The notes beneath the pieces are model-generated. The model was not told the DNA's origin and did not search any database. It worked only from the letters and a program-made list of their open reading frames with translations. Shown here piece by piece: positions 43,856 to 54,515 of a DNA stretch of 64,000 bases. The position numbers and the translations under genes were made by a program. Within the stretch, counting starts at the first letter, position 1, and each line of letters begins with the position of its first letter. This stretch comes from Sulfurospirillum sp. 1612 (GTDB lineage: Bacteria > Campylobacterota > Campylobacteria > Campylobacterales > Sulfurospirillaceae): contig NZ_CP140614.1 of NCBI RefSeq assembly GCF_036556685.1, positions 930,001-994,000 on the forward strand. Reading direction: 5' to 3'.

Positions 43856-44486
43856 AGCCCTCTTTACTTTTGCAATAAGCATTCAAAATACAATCATCAC
43901 ATTTTGGGTTTTTGGCCGTGCAGACATAGCGGCCAAAGAGTACCATCGCCTGATGGAGGATATGAAGGTTGTCTTTGAATGCTTTGGTGAGATCGACTTC
44001 TGTTTTGATTGCGGTTTCAGATTTGCTGAGTCCCAAACGATGTGCCACACGGAACACATGGGTATCTACTGCCATAAGATTTGCTTGAGAGTATTCTATC
44101 ATGACAACATGGGCGGTCTTTTGACCGACTCCCGCTAGAGAGATGAGCTTTTTCTCATCTAAGGGAATCTCACCTTCAAAATGTTCCATGACACTTTTTG
44201 CCATTTGGATGATATTTTTCGCTTTATTGTTAAAAAATGAGCATGACTTGATAATCTGTTTGACTTCATCTAAATCAGCCATGGCTAAACTGGACACATC
44301 CGGATAGGTTTCAAAAAGTTTTGGTGTGATGAGGTTGACACGCTTGTCCGTACATTGGGCGGAGAGAATGACCGATATGAGGAGCTCATATAGATTTTTA
44401 TATTTGAGTTCCGTGACGGCATTATCGTAATTTTGAATCAAAATCTCTTTGATTGCTTGTATCTCTTTTTTTGTTGCTTTTTTCAT
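43842..44486 (-). CDS. nth: Endonuclease III
   Basis: 214 residues. The helix-hairpin-helix LAGVGQKTAHVV carries the catalytic lysine, AVDTHVFRV the catalytic aspartate, and the C-terminal cysteines (VCTAKNPKCDDCILNAYC) bind the [4Fe-4S] cluster. It is a DNA glycosylase/AP lyase for oxidised pyrimidines. Divergent from cbf2. Confidence 0.95.
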   Translation of the reverse strand: MKKATKKEIQAIKEILIQNYDNAVTELKYKNLYELLISVILSAQCTDKRVNLITPKLFETYPDVSSLAMADLDEVKQIIKSCSFFNNKAKNIIQMAKSVMEHFEGEIPLDEKKLISLAGVGQKTAHVVMIEYSQANLMAVDTHVFRVAHRLGLSKSETAIKTEVDLTKAFKDNLHILHQAMVLFGRYVCTAKNPKCDDCILNAYCKSKEGFKAR

Positions 44487-44548
44487 GCTGCGTATTTTAT
44501 AGCATTTGGAATTAAAAGAAGATTTATTAATTATTTAAAATAATAGAG

Positions 44549-44554
44549 TATAAT
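44549..44554 (+). promoter_or_regulatory. -10 box of the cbf2-fba unit
   Basis: TATAAT preceded by an AT-rich, T-phased stretch with no -35 hexamer, the common sigma-70 promoter style of this phylum; 31 bases ahead of the cbf2 ATG. Confidence 0.55.
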
Positions 44555-44584
44555 TTTGGCGAAACTAATTTAAAAAGGAATTGT

Positions 44585-45397
44585 ATGAAAAAGATCATTT
44601 TTGCAAGTTTAATCGCGATAGTATTCGGCGTGAGTTTGAATGCGACCGTATATGCAACTGTCAATGGGAAAGACATTACAGATCAGGATTTAAAAGTATT
44701 ATTAAGAAGTATGCCAGGTGCTACCTATGAGCAACTTCCTCCAACCACACAAAAAAAAGTAGTAGAACAAGCTGTTGAGAGAGAATTGTTGGCACAACAT
44801 GCTGTCAAATCTGGTATTGAAAAAGAAGCAGATTTTCAAAAAGCTTTATCAAAAATCAAAAGTGATTTAGCGTTGGAACTTTGGATGAAAAAAGAGTTTG
44901 CACAAGTCAAAGTTGATGAAAAATCAATCAAAGATTATTACAATAAAAACGAGAGCAAATTTGTAAAACCATCACGTGCCAAAGCGAGACATATTCTTTT
45001 GAAAACAGAAAAAGAAGCCGTAGCAGTCATCAATGAATTGAAAAATTTAAAAGGTGATGCGTTAAATAAAAAATTCATAGAATTAGCAAAAACAAAATCA
45101 GTAGGTCCAAGTGCTAAAGAGGGTGGAGAACTGGGTTGGTTTGACAAAGGTAGAATGGTAAAAGCATTCAGTGATGCTGCATTTGCATTGAAAAAAGGTG
45201 CGATTACTATGAAACCAGTGAAAACACAATTTGGTTACCATGTTATTTTGCTAGAAAACAAAGAAGTTGGCAAAAAAGCAACATTAGCAGAAATGAAACC
45301 AAAGATAGAATATGCTTTAAAAATGGAAAAATTTAGAAAAAAAGTTTCCGATGAAGCAAAGAGTCTTAAAAAAGGTGCAAAAATTACAATTAAATAA
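44585..45397 (+). CDS. cbf2: Periplasmic parvulin PpiC-type isomerase, Cbf2/PEB4-like
   Basis: 270 residues with a signal peptide (about 1-21, before TVYATVNGKDI), a SurA-like chaperone region and one parvulin domain (about 130-235) with KARHILLKTEKEA, GGELGWFDKGRMVKAF and KTQFGYHVILLE. Cbf2/PEB4 folds outer membrane proteins in Campylobacter. As in that genus (from memory), fba follows directly. Confidence 0.9.
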   Translation: MKKIIFASLIAIVFGVSLNATVYATVNGKDITDQDLKVLLRSMPGATYEQLPPTTQKKVVEQAVERELLAQHAVKSGIEKEADFQKALSKIKSDLALELWMKKEFAQVKVDEKSIKDYYNKNESKFVKPSRAKARHILLKTEKEAVAVINELKNLKGDALNKKFIELAKTKSVGPSAKEGGELGWFDKGRMVKAFSDAAFALKKGAITMKPVKTQFGYHVILLENKEVGKKATLAEMKPKIEYALKMEKFRKKVSDEAKSLKKGAKITIK

Positions 45398-45408
45398 AGG
45401 GCGCTCAG

Positions 45409-46485
45409 ATGCAAGGCAAAAAAATATTTGATTTCGTGAAACCAGGGGTTGTGTTTGGTGATGATCTAAAGAAAATCTATGAGGTAGCAAAAGCAAACTC
45501 TTTTGCTATCCCTGCTGTCAATGTTGTCGGCACGGATTCAATCAATGCCGTGATGGAAACAGCAAAAGAAGTCAATTCTCCTATTATTATCCAATTTTCA
45601 TTTGGTGGTGCCAAGTTTTGGGGAGGTGAAGGACTTGATCCTAATGTTTCAGCCATTTTAGGTGCGATTAGTGGGGCATTGCATGTCCATAATCTCTCTA
45701 AAGCGTATGGCATTCCTGTCATTTTGCACACCGATCATGCGGCGAGAAAACTCTTGCCTTGGATTGATGGGTTGTTGGATGAAGGAGAGGATTATTTTGC
45801 AAAATATGGCAGACCTCTTTTTAGTTCGCACATGCTAGATCTCTCAGAAGAGAGTTTGGAAGAAAATATTACGACGTGTAAAGAGTACTTGAAGCGTATT
45901 TCTAAAATCGGAATGTCCATTGAGATTGAACTCGGTTGTACTGGTGGTGAAGAAGATGGCGTCGATAATACGAGCATGGATAACTCAGCGTTATATACTC
46001 AAGCCGAAGATGTGGCGTATGCGTATGAAGAGTTGAGTAAAATCAGCGAAAGTTTTACAATCGCGGCATCATTTGGTAATGTTCACGGTGTGTATCGACC
46101 TGGCAATGTGAATTTATTGCCAAAAATTTTGAAAAATTCTCAAGATTACATTGAAGAAAAATTTAAAACAGCACCAAGACCGGTCAATTTTGTATTTCAC
46201 GGTGGTAGCGGTAGTCATCTTGATGATATCGAAGAATCCCTTTCTTATGGGGTGATAAAGATGAATATTGACACCGATACACAATGGGCATTTTGGGAAG
46301 GTACCAAAGGTTATATTGACCAATATCGTGATTATTTACAATCTCAAATTGGCAATCCTGATGGTGATGATTTACCAAATAAAAAATATTATGACCCTAG
46401 AAAATGGTTGAGAGCGGGTGAAAAAGGGTTGATTAAACGACTCAAAGAAACGTATCGCGATCTTAACTGTATCAACAGAAATTAA
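45409..46485 (+). CDS. fba: Class II fructose-bisphosphate aldolase
   Basis: 358 residues, the long class IIA form of E. coli type. Zinc-binding histidines are in VILHTDHAARK and VFHGGSGSHLDD; GCTGGEEDGVD and KMNIDTDTQWAF are typical. It works in glycolysis and gluconeogenesis with fbp at the left edge. A strong terminator follows. Confidence 0.95.
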   Translation: MQGKKIFDFVKPGVVFGDDLKKIYEVAKANSFAIPAVNVVGTDSINAVMETAKEVNSPIIIQFSFGGAKFWGGEGLDPNVSAILGAISGALHVHNLSKAYGIPVILHTDHAARKLLPWIDGLLDEGEDYFAKYGRPLFSSHMLDLSEESLEENITTCKEYLKRISKIGMSIEIELGCTGGEEDGVDNTSMDNSALYTQAEDVAYAYEELSKISESFTIAASFGNVHGVYRPGNVNLLPKILKNSQDYIEEKFKTAPRPVNFVFHGGSGSHLDDIEESLSYGVIKMNIDTDTQWAFWEGTKGYIDQYRDYLQSQIGNPDGDDLPNKKYYDPRKWLRAGEKGLIKRLKETYRDLNCINRN

Positions 46486-46488
46486 TAC

Positions 46489-46514
46489 AAGAGCCCCAAG
46501 GGGCTCTTCTTTTT
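46489..46514 (+). terminator. Rho-independent terminator of fba
   Basis: AAGAGCCCC pairs perfectly with GGGGCTCTT, followed by CTTTTT. It ends 2 bases before the ATG of the next gene. Confidence 0.88.
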
Positions 46515-46515
46515 G

Positions 46516-47427
46516 ATGACACTACTGCAAACTCCCTTAGAGGCACACTTTTTTTTAAACCGTACTTTTTATATCAAACGAGATGATTTATTACATCCTG
46601 ATTTTAGCGGCAATAAAGCGCGTAAATTTTACTATTTTTTGAGCCACGATTTTTCACATATCCAGCGCATTGTTAGTTATGGTTCAAATCAATCCAATGC
46701 CATGTATTCTTTGAGTGTTCTCGCAAAAATGCGTGGTTGGGAGTTTCTCTATTTTTGTGATCATGTGCCTCATTTTTTGAGACAAAATCCCATAGGAAAT
46801 TATCGTTATGCCATTGAAAATGGTATGAGACTGATGATATCGCAAAATCGCTATCATGATGCCCATCAATTAGAGGATGATGTTACCTTGGTGATTGAAG
46901 AGGGTGGGCGACAAAAAGAAGCAGAAATCGGAATCAAAAATCTTGCGCTAGAATTGTGTGAGGATATCGATAAACAACACCTTGAGAACCCTTGTGTCTT
47001 TTTGCCCTCCGGTACCGGAACCACAGCACTGTATTTACAAAAATATCTCCCTTACCCGGTCTATACATGCACGACGGTAGGGAGTAGGGAATATTTAGAA
47101 GAACAATGGAATATGGTAGAATCTAGCTGTGAGCATCCTATCATTTTGGATTCTTCTAAAAAATATCACTATGGAAAACTGTATCAAGAAGCTTATGCCC
47201 TATGGGCGCGTTTACAACACGAGATGGGAGTGACCTTTGATTTATTGTATGACCCTATTGGTTGGATAAAACTTTTAGAGAATATTGAAAAGATTAAGGG
47301 CAATGTGATTTATATCCATCAAGGCGGACTCAAAGGCAATCTCTCGATGCAAGCGAGATATGAGCGAAAATATGGTAAAATGAATGAAAGAATTACGAGG
47401 AAAATAGATGCAAATATTAAAAACTGA
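46516..47427 (+). CDS. PLP-dependent D-cysteine desulfhydrase/ACC deaminase-like protein
   Basis: 303 residues from the ATG at 46516. FSGNKARKFYYF holds the PLP lysine, SYGSNQSNAMYS the substrate loop, and LPSGTGTTALYL a glycine-rich phosphate loop. It belongs to the fold type II group with ACC deaminase and D-cysteine desulfhydrase; the substrate cannot be fixed. The start lies immediately after the fba terminator with no Shine-Dalgarno sequence outside that hairpin. It overlaps hisD by 20 bases. Confidence 0.8.
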   Translation: MTLLQTPLEAHFFLNRTFYIKRDDLLHPDFSGNKARKFYYFLSHDFSHIQRIVSYGSNQSNAMYSLSVLAKMRGWEFLYFCDHVPHFLRQNPIGNYRYAIENGMRLMISQNRYHDAHQLEDDVTLVIEEGGRQKEAEIGIKNLALELCEDIDKQHLENPCVFLPSGTGTTALYLQKYLPYPVYTCTTVGSREYLEEQWNMVESSCEHPIILDSSKKYHYGKLYQEAYALWARLQHEMGVTFDLLYDPIGWIKLLENIEKIKGNVIYIHQGGLKGNLSMQARYERKYGKMNERITRKIDANIKN

Positions 47428-48694
47428 TGATACAAACTTTAATACAGAATTTAAAAAATTACTAGAACGCGGCAAAATGGATATGGAACATGTCTCCAAA
47501 ATTGTCACGGGCATTATTGATGAAATCAAAAAAGAGGGCAATGATGCCTTAAAAAAACACATTCAAAAGTTTGATCATTGGGAAGTGCTCAATGATAAAG
47601 CGCTTGAAATTAGTGTCGATGAGATGAAAAAAGCATACGATTCATTAGATGAGGATTTAAAACACGCTTTGCAGTTAGCCTATGATCGTATTTATGCCTA
47701 TCATGAAAAATTAATGCCAAAAACATGGATGGAGACTGATGATACTGGCTCGATTCTTGGACAAAAAATCACTGCAGTGGATCGTGCAGGACTTTATATC
47801 CCCGGTGGCAAAGCAGCTTATCCGAGCTCTTTATTGATGAATGCTGTTCCTGCTATTGTAGCGGGTGTCAATGAGATTGTTGTCTGTACTCCAGCACCGG
47901 GAAATGAACTCAATGCCTTGCTTCTTGCTGCGATGCATTTATGCGGTATCAAAAAAGCTTACAAAGTCGGAGGGGCAAGTGCCATTGCGGCGATGGCTTA
48001 TGGAACCCAAAGCATCCCTAAAGTCGATGTCATCACCGGTCCTGGCAATATCTTTGTAGCCACGGCCAAAAAACTTGTCTATGGCGAAGTCAATATTGAT
48101 ATGATTGCGGGTCCGAGTGAAATCGGCGTGCTTGCGGATACGAGTGCGGATGCCAATTTGCTTGCGATTGATTTACTGAGCCAAGCCGAACATGATGAGA
48201 TGGCCAGCTCTATCATGATCACCACCAGTGAGAGTATTGCCAATCAAACCATCAACGAGATTGAGCGATGGCTCAAAACTTTGAGTAGAGAAAAAATAGC
48301 CAGAACCTCAATCGAAAATCGAGGGGCTATCATCATCTCAAAAGATATGGATGAAGCCATAACGCTGATGAATGAGATTGCACCAGAACACTTAGAAGTG
48401 ATGTGTGCCGAACCGATGGAAATTTTACCCGATATCAAACACGCGGGTGCTATCTTTTTAGGACGCTATACCCCAGAACCGATAGGAGATTATATCGCCG
48501 GCCCTAATCATACCTTGCCAACAGGCGGAACGGCCAAGTTTTATTCTCCATTGAGTGTGGATCACTTCATCAAAAAATCCTCCATTATTAGCATGAGTGA
48601 GACGGGAATCAAAAAAGTCGGAGACAAATGTGTCTTGTTGGCCAAGGCTGAAGGCTTAGGCGCGCATGCGGCATCTGTAGGAGAGCGATTATAA
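47408..48694 (+). CDS. hisD: Histidinol dehydrogenase
   Basis: 428 residues. DRAGLYIPGGKAAYPSS, the GPGNIFVATAKKLVYG block, IAGPSEIGVLAD and SQAEHDE give the zinc site and fold of HisD. It catalyses the last two steps of histidine synthesis. No other his genes are nearby, so the pathway is dispersed. It overlaps the PLP enzyme gene upstream. Confidence 0.95.
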   Translation: MQILKTDDTNFNTEFKKLLERGKMDMEHVSKIVTGIIDEIKKEGNDALKKHIQKFDHWEVLNDKALEISVDEMKKAYDSLDEDLKHALQLAYDRIYAYHEKLMPKTWMETDDTGSILGQKITAVDRAGLYIPGGKAAYPSSLLMNAVPAIVAGVNEIVVCTPAPGNELNALLLAAMHLCGIKKAYKVGGASAIAAMAYGTQSIPKVDVITGPGNIFVATAKKLVYGEVNIDMIAGPSEIGVLADTSADANLLAIDLLSQAEHDEMASSIMITTSESIANQTINEIERWLKTLSREKIARTSIENRGAIIISKDMDEAITLMNEIAPEHLEVMCAEPMEILPDIKHAGAIFLGRYTPEPIGDYIAGPNHTLPTGGTAKFYSPLSVDHFIKKSSIISMSETGIKKVGDKCVLLAKAEGLGAHAASVGERL

Positions 48695-48755
48695 GGCGAT
48701 ATGGAATAAAAAGTATGTTGAAAATCATTAAAAAAATTATTGGCGTAATAACATA

Positions 48756-48941
48756 ATGTTTCACACAATATATCAAATAATATGTTTTGTATATATCTTA
48801 GTTGGTTTTATCTTTGCGCATCAAGTTGAACAGGAGAGTAGCAATAAAAAACTGATAGCAATTTACTTATTTATAACGAGTGTTATATTATTAAGTATTT
48901 ATATGGATTTTTTTCATATACATGGGAAAGAATACACATAA
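48756..48941 (+). CDS. Small hydrophobic ORF, possibly translated
   Basis: 61 residues with two hydrophobic stretches (about 5-22 and 32-50). The ATG overlaps the stop of a 13-codon ORF (ATG at 48715, product MLKIIKKIIGVIT) in the arrangement TAATG, suggesting coupling. Ribosome binding sites are poor and no family is recognised; low-GC composition weakens the case. Confidence 0.4.
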   Translation: MFHTIYQIICFVYILVGFIFAHQVEQESSNKKLIAIYLFITSVILLSIYMDFFHIHGKEYT

Positions 48942-49288
48942 TTATAAGAAAAGGAATACGTAAGATAATCCTTTTCATGTGTTTTCTTCTTCTCAAGTTC
49001 ATAGCGATTTTTTGAAAATTATTATTAAAAATTTTCTATTCAAAAAGGCTTAGATATTCCACATATTTATATGATAGTATTGTCTTTTTTTATTGTGTCG
49101 ATATTTTTTTGTTGGTTTATCTAAGATACAAGAATGTAAGTATTGATTTTAGACTTGTTGTTCTAGTATCTGTTGTGTCCTATTTAGAAATTATTCCTAT
49201 GACTAGTGGTCTTTGATACAAATCAAAATAAATTTATTATATTAAGTAGTTCAAAGTTTTTTTTGATAAAACTTATAACCCACAATTA
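48942..49288. other. AT-rich gap with a possible frameshifted membrane-protein remnant
   Basis: On the plus strand, 49071-49124 reads MIVLSFFIVSIFFCWFI then stop. Shifting frame near 49118 continues YLRYKNVSIDFRLVVLVSVV to a TGA at 49214-49216. The two pieces could be a small membrane protein broken after T-rich runs (seven or more T). Nothing else is recognisable. Confidence 0.3.
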
Positions 49289-50095
49289 TTAAGGTAGTCG
49301 GTAATCGTCATACTTTTGCAAATCGTTCTTTTCGATGAGCGTTTTGAGTTGTTGGGTATAAATAGCGCCCATTTCTGAGTAGCTTTTGAGATATTTTATG
49401 AGTTCGAGGGGATTTTCATTGGCGGCTCGAGCTTCTCGAAATTTGGCATAAGAACCGACTTTTGAGAGGGTTTGAAAATAATCATATACCGAACCCTCCA
49501 ATGTTTTGTATTTTTTCAGATAGATGGTTTTGCCACTTCGTGTTTGACCTGCTGCGATGCGGTTGTCGCTTTTTTTAAATGACCAGACCCCAAAGAGATT
49601 GTTGGCTTGTGTGAAAAATCTCGAGCTGCCCCATCCACTCTCGATAGCGGCTTGTGCTATCACGACGCTTGGTGCGTGAGTGACGAGTTTTTGGGGGATG
49701 AGTGTCTCATCTTTGAGTCTAAAAATTTTTTTATATTTATCGATAATCTTTTGTTCAGATTCACTTCGCGTTGGCAATGCCAAAATTCTTTTGAGTGTTT
49801 CGCGCTCTTTGCTAATCTTGCGTTTTGCCAGTAAAATAGATGGCAATAAGATAGAGATAAAGGCCTCTTTTTTCTTTTTTGTAGGAAGGGTCTTTAAAGA
49901 GATAACAGAGGTATAAAGGATAGGGGCTACGATGGGTCCATCTAAGAGTTGAATATCGCTTGGCGTATGGATTGCTTTGTAAATAATATGCAATTTACCA
50001 CTATCATGAGAGAGGCTAAAATACAAGCTGTACATTGTGTATCCCATGGGCAAAGCCAAGAGAATCACAATGATGACAGAGAAGATTCGTTGCAT
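49289..50095 (-). CDS. Bax/FlgJ-like N-acetylglucosaminidase
   Basis: 268 residues with an N-terminal membrane anchor or uncleaved signal (about 5-28) and a C-terminal glucosaminidase domain. AQAAIESGWGSSRFF carries the catalytic glutamate, and ANNLFGVWSF and YKTLEGSVYDYFQTL are the family motifs. It would hydrolyse peptidoglycan in the periplasm. It is the last gene of the leftward unit headed by tgt. Confidence 0.87.
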   Translation of the reverse strand: MQRIFSVIIVILLALPMGYTMYSLYFSLSHDSGKLHIIYKAIHTPSDIQLLDGPIVAPILYTSVISLKTLPTKKKKEAFISILLPSILLAKRKISKERETLKRILALPTRSESEQKIIDKYKKIFRLKDETLIPQKLVTHAPSVVIAQAAIESGWGSSRFFTQANNLFGVWSFKKSDNRIAAGQTRSGKTIYLKKYKTLEGSVYDYFQTLSKVGSYAKFREARAANENPLELIKYLKSYSEMGAIYTQQLKTLIEKNDLQKYDDYRLP

Positions 50096-50097
50096 CT

Positions 50098-51147
50098 TTA
50101 TGAGACTTCCAATACGATTTTTCCGATGTGTTTTTTCTCTAAAAATTCTTTTTGTGCGGTGACAATATCAAAAAGCGGATAGACCTTGGCGATTAAGGGG
50201 CGGATCTCTTCTTTTTCGATACGTTTGATTAGGTTGCTAAAAACATAAGGTTCCAATTCGGTGCACCCAAAAAAATTTAAATCTTTGAGATATAAAGTGC
50301 GCAGATCAAGGGTCACTTGGGCGCCACCAATGGCACCGGAAATCGCGTATCTTCCTTTTGGTTTTAGAACTTCTAAAAGTTTTGGCCATGTTGCTCCTCC
50401 GACCAAATCAATGACGACATCGACGCTATTTTCTCCTAATACTTGGATGATATCATCATCTCTTGAGATGACTTGTGAGGCGCCCAATGCTTTGATGGCA
50501 TCAAATTTTTTAGGTGACGTGATGGCGATGACTTTAGTACCACGTGCCAAAGCGAGCTGAATGGCCGCAGAGCCTACACCACCAGAGGCTCCTGTGATTA
50601 AGAGCGTATCTTTTTCGCTGACATTGGCACGTGAGAGAAGATTTTCAGCAGTGGAGTACGAGCAGGGGAAAGAGGCCAGTTCAATATCACTGTATTTGCT
50701 TTCTATTTTATGTGCATGACGCGCTGATACGACGGTATACTGAGCAAATCCTCCATCGCACTCTGAGCCAAAATACCCTGAATTTTGTAATACTTCTCCA
50801 TTGATTTCTCTAAGCGAAGGCTCGATGAGTACGCGCTCTCCTATGCGATTTGAATCGACATTTTCCCCAACTTTGACGATATAGCCACATACATCAGCAC
50901 CCTGAATTCTTGGAAAAGAGAGCGTATCTCCTGACCAACTACTATTTTTTGAGAGATCATCATTTTTGGCATACCAACCAATTCTTGTGTTGATATCGGT
51001 ATTATTCACTCCCGCTGCTTTGACTTGAATGAGCACTTCGTTGGCTTTTGGTTTTGGTGTGGGATAATCGTGTTTGAGGCTCAATTGATCATAATCACCA
51101 TGCCCTTTTAGGATGATGGCTTTCATGGTTTTTGGAATGGTTTGCAT
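50098..51147 (-). CDS. MDR-family NAD(P)H oxidoreductase (alcohol dehydrogenase/quinone reductase-like)
   Basis: 349 residues. GroES-like N-terminal domain, then the Rossmann motif LITGASGGVGSAAIQLALA. The segment IQGADVCGYIVKVG matches MDR proteins, but the catalytic zinc-binding Cys-His pair of classical ADHs is not obvious, so a quinone oxidoreductase-type reaction is more likely. Substrate unknown. It lies 2 bases before the Bax-like gene. Confidence 0.82.
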   Translation of the reverse strand: MQTIPKTMKAIILKGHGDYDQLSLKHDYPTPKPKANEVLIQVKAAGVNNTDINTRIGWYAKNDDLSKNSSWSGDTLSFPRIQGADVCGYIVKVGENVDSNRIGERVLIEPSLREINGEVLQNSGYFGSECDGGFAQYTVVSARHAHKIESKYSDIELASFPCSYSTAENLLSRANVSEKDTLLITGASGGVGSAAIQLALARGTKVIAITSPKKFDAIKALGASQVISRDDDIIQVLGENSVDVVIDLVGGATWPKLLEVLKPKGRYAISGAIGGAQVTLDLRTLYLKDLNFFGCTELEPYVFSNLIKRIEKEEIRPLIAKVYPLFDIVTAQKEFLEKKHIGKIVLEVS

Positions 51148-51148
51148 G

Positions 51149-52434
51149 TTAATCCTTTGGTTTTTTTAATAATGTATCGATTTTACCCAGTATCAAATTG
51201 GCATGTACTTTGAGATCATAATATTCTCCCATATAAGAGAGGGGTATTTTGGTGTCTTTTTGTATCTCATTGAGCATCTTGGTCAAATCTTTTTTGATGG
51301 CGATTAAATCTTCTCTTTTTGCATCGATGAGTTTAGAATCCACTTCATGAAGAATTTTGTACCATTTATAGATTTTCGATCGAATACGCCATCGATACAG
51401 CGGAAGTGCTCCTTTAAGAAGCGGGAAGAGCAGTGTCAGCAGTGGGATGATCATGATAGTGAGTCTCTCGATAGAATTGGCAATCCAAAATGGAAAGATT
51501 CTCTCTAAAAAACTATCGCCCTTTATGAGGTATTTTTGTGCCGCTTCACTCATAGGGATTTGAGTATATTTGCTTGTGGGAAACTCATTTTGTACTGAAA
51601 AAATTGAAGCAGGTGCATGTACCGCTTTGGCTGCTTTAATCAGCAACTTAATCAGCACGGGATGTAGTGTTTTAGTAGAGACTAAAGTCGCTGTTGTACC
51701 GAGTAGTATACGATTAGAAGAGGGGATATTCTTCTCCAGATTGATGATGCCCTCACCCAAAGTTAAAGCAGAAAGGTAAGAGAATTTTTTGCTGTATGCT
51801 TTGGCTCTTTGGAAACTAAAGAGTTTCAAGTTTTTATCTTTTAAGAGATTTTGAATTTTTTGCGAATTGGGTGAAATGACACTAAAAATTGCATCGACTT
51901 TTCCCTCTTGGAGTGCTCTTTGGGGATCTTCTCCTTTAAGGTCTATGAAGTGCGTATTGTCTGCGTTGATATTGTTTTCTTTGAGTAACACCTCAGCAAG
52001 TGCACGCGTACCGCTGCCGATATCTCCGATGTAGAGCTTTTTGCCTTTAAATTGATAGAGATATTTCAATCGCGCTTTGTCTTTATAGAAAATCCAAAGA
52101 GGCTCATAATAAATACTACAAAGTGACATGAGATCTTTGATGTCCCGTTGATTGGCGGTGCCTCCTTGTACGAAAGCCACATCCACTTTGTGTGCTTCAA
52201 GCAATGAGAGTGCCTCAACAGAGCCTGCTGTTGGGATAATTTGCAAATCAAATTTCTCTTTTTTTAGGATTTTTTGATATTCAAGCGCATATTTATAATA
52301 TGAACCCGTGGTTTTTCCTGTCGCGATTTTAATCGTTTTAGGTGCAGGAGGTTCGATAAACTGGTATGAGAAAATAGCGACGATGAGGACGATGAGCCCA
52401 AAAGGAAAGAGAATTTTGCACCATTCGCATTTCA

Positions 52435-52435
<1 letters not shown>
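51149..52435 (-). CDS. TAXI-type TRAP solute-binding protein, membrane-tethered
   Basis: 428 residues. An N-terminal membrane helix (about 10-28) leads into a periplasmic binding domain (about 35-310) with IKIATGKTTGSYYKYALEYQ and DVAFVQGGTANQ, the TAXI family signature. A second membrane helix (about 327-350) and a cytoplasmic helical tail follow. Ordinary TAXI proteins are soluble and about 320 residues. No TRAP permease is encoded nearby, so a sensing or scavenging role is possible. Its ATG overlaps the tgt stop by one base. Confidence 0.85.
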
Positions 52436-53568
<1,133 letters not shown>

Positions 53569-53653
53569 CTATCCTTAATTTATATGAATCATGAAAGACT
53601 CCATTTTAGCGAAATCTTTTTTATAAAGAGTTTTGGCACAAAGAGGAGTGTGC

Positions 53654-53659
53654 TATAAT
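53654..53659 (+). promoter_or_regulatory. -10 box of the AraC-family gene
   Basis: TATAAT in the tgt/AraC divergent gap, 33 bases before the TTG start. TTGGCA at 53633-53638 could be a -35 but the spacing of 15 is short. Confidence 0.5.
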
Positions 53660-53692
53660 GCTTCTTTAATTTTGGTTTGAAAGAGAATTTTA

Positions 53693-54451
53693 TTGAAAGA
53701 GATTACCTATTCTAAGAGCAGTTTTTCAAATAAAGCCTTTGATACCCACTCTCATGATAATTTTTCGATATCTTTGATTACGGAGGGCGCGTGTACTTTT
53801 TCTAAGGCTACTACGTGCTACACAGCCTTTAAAAACGATATCAGGATTATCAACCCTCATGAATCTCATGCGATTCTTCGCAGTACGTGGACTCATATTA
53901 ATATCGTCCCACAACGTGCTTTTATCCAAGCGATGGTGCCTTGTGAGAATATAAAATTTCAATCCATAATACAAGATCAAAAAGCCATAGCACTCTTTTA
54001 TCTGCTCTATGCATCCTTTTGTGATACTGATGATAAGATGGCGATGGAAATGGCAGCTTTAGAGTTTTTCTCGTATCTGATTGAGCACTATTTGGAGGTT
54101 AATATTTTGGATGATGAGCACCCTCTGCCTAGACAATGGCTCAAAAATGCATGCTCCTACATGCAAGCGCATGCCCTCTCAAAAGAGATACGCCTAGATG
54201 CCATGACGCAAGAATTGGGAATATCAAAATATCACTTTATCAGAGAGTTTAAAAAGCACATGAATATTTCTCCCTATCGATACCTCCAAAATATCAAGAT
54301 TAATAAAGCTAGGGCGATGATTGATGGTGGCGTTCAATTTGCAGATATCGCACAAGAGTGTGGCTTTTATGATCAATCGCACATGATAAAAGTCTATAAA
54401 CAGTTCTACGGACACTCTCCCTCTCAGGTGAAACACCCGTTTGCAAAATAG
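53693..54451 (+). CDS. AraC-family transcriptional regulator
   Basis: 252 residues from a TTG start behind AGAGAA. An N-terminal cupin-like sensing domain (DTHSHDNFSISLITEGAC) is followed by two helix-turn-helix motifs: LDAMTQELGISKYHFIREFK and FADIAQECGFYDQSHMIKVY. It precedes a LysE-type exporter in the same direction, the common pairing in which the AraC protein controls the exporter. Confidence 0.9.
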   Translation: MKEITYSKSSFSNKAFDTHSHDNFSISLITEGACTFSKATTCYTAFKNDIRIINPHESHAILRSTWTHINIVPQRAFIQAMVPCENIKFQSIIQDQKAIALFYLLYASFCDTDDKMAMEMAALEFFSYLIEHYLEVNILDDEHPLPRQWLKNACSYMQAHALSKEIRLDAMTQELGISKYHFIREFKKHMNISPYRYLQNIKINKARAMIDGGVQFADIAQECGFYDQSHMIKVYKQFYGHSPSQVKHPFAK

Positions 54452-54515
54452 CAATATGCTCCTATACTTTGAAACACGAAAGATTATATACTTCATAAAA
54501 AAATCAGGATAGACT

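Noticed and set aside
48942-49288. Structured non-coding RNA
   Set aside because: The gap is AT-rich without strong hairpins or a recognisable tmRNA, SRP, 6S or RNase P core.
53633-53659. Sigma-54 promoter (TTGGCAC) ahead of the AraC gene
   Set aside because: The downstream TTGC element is missing at the required spacing; a sigma-70 -10 box fits better.
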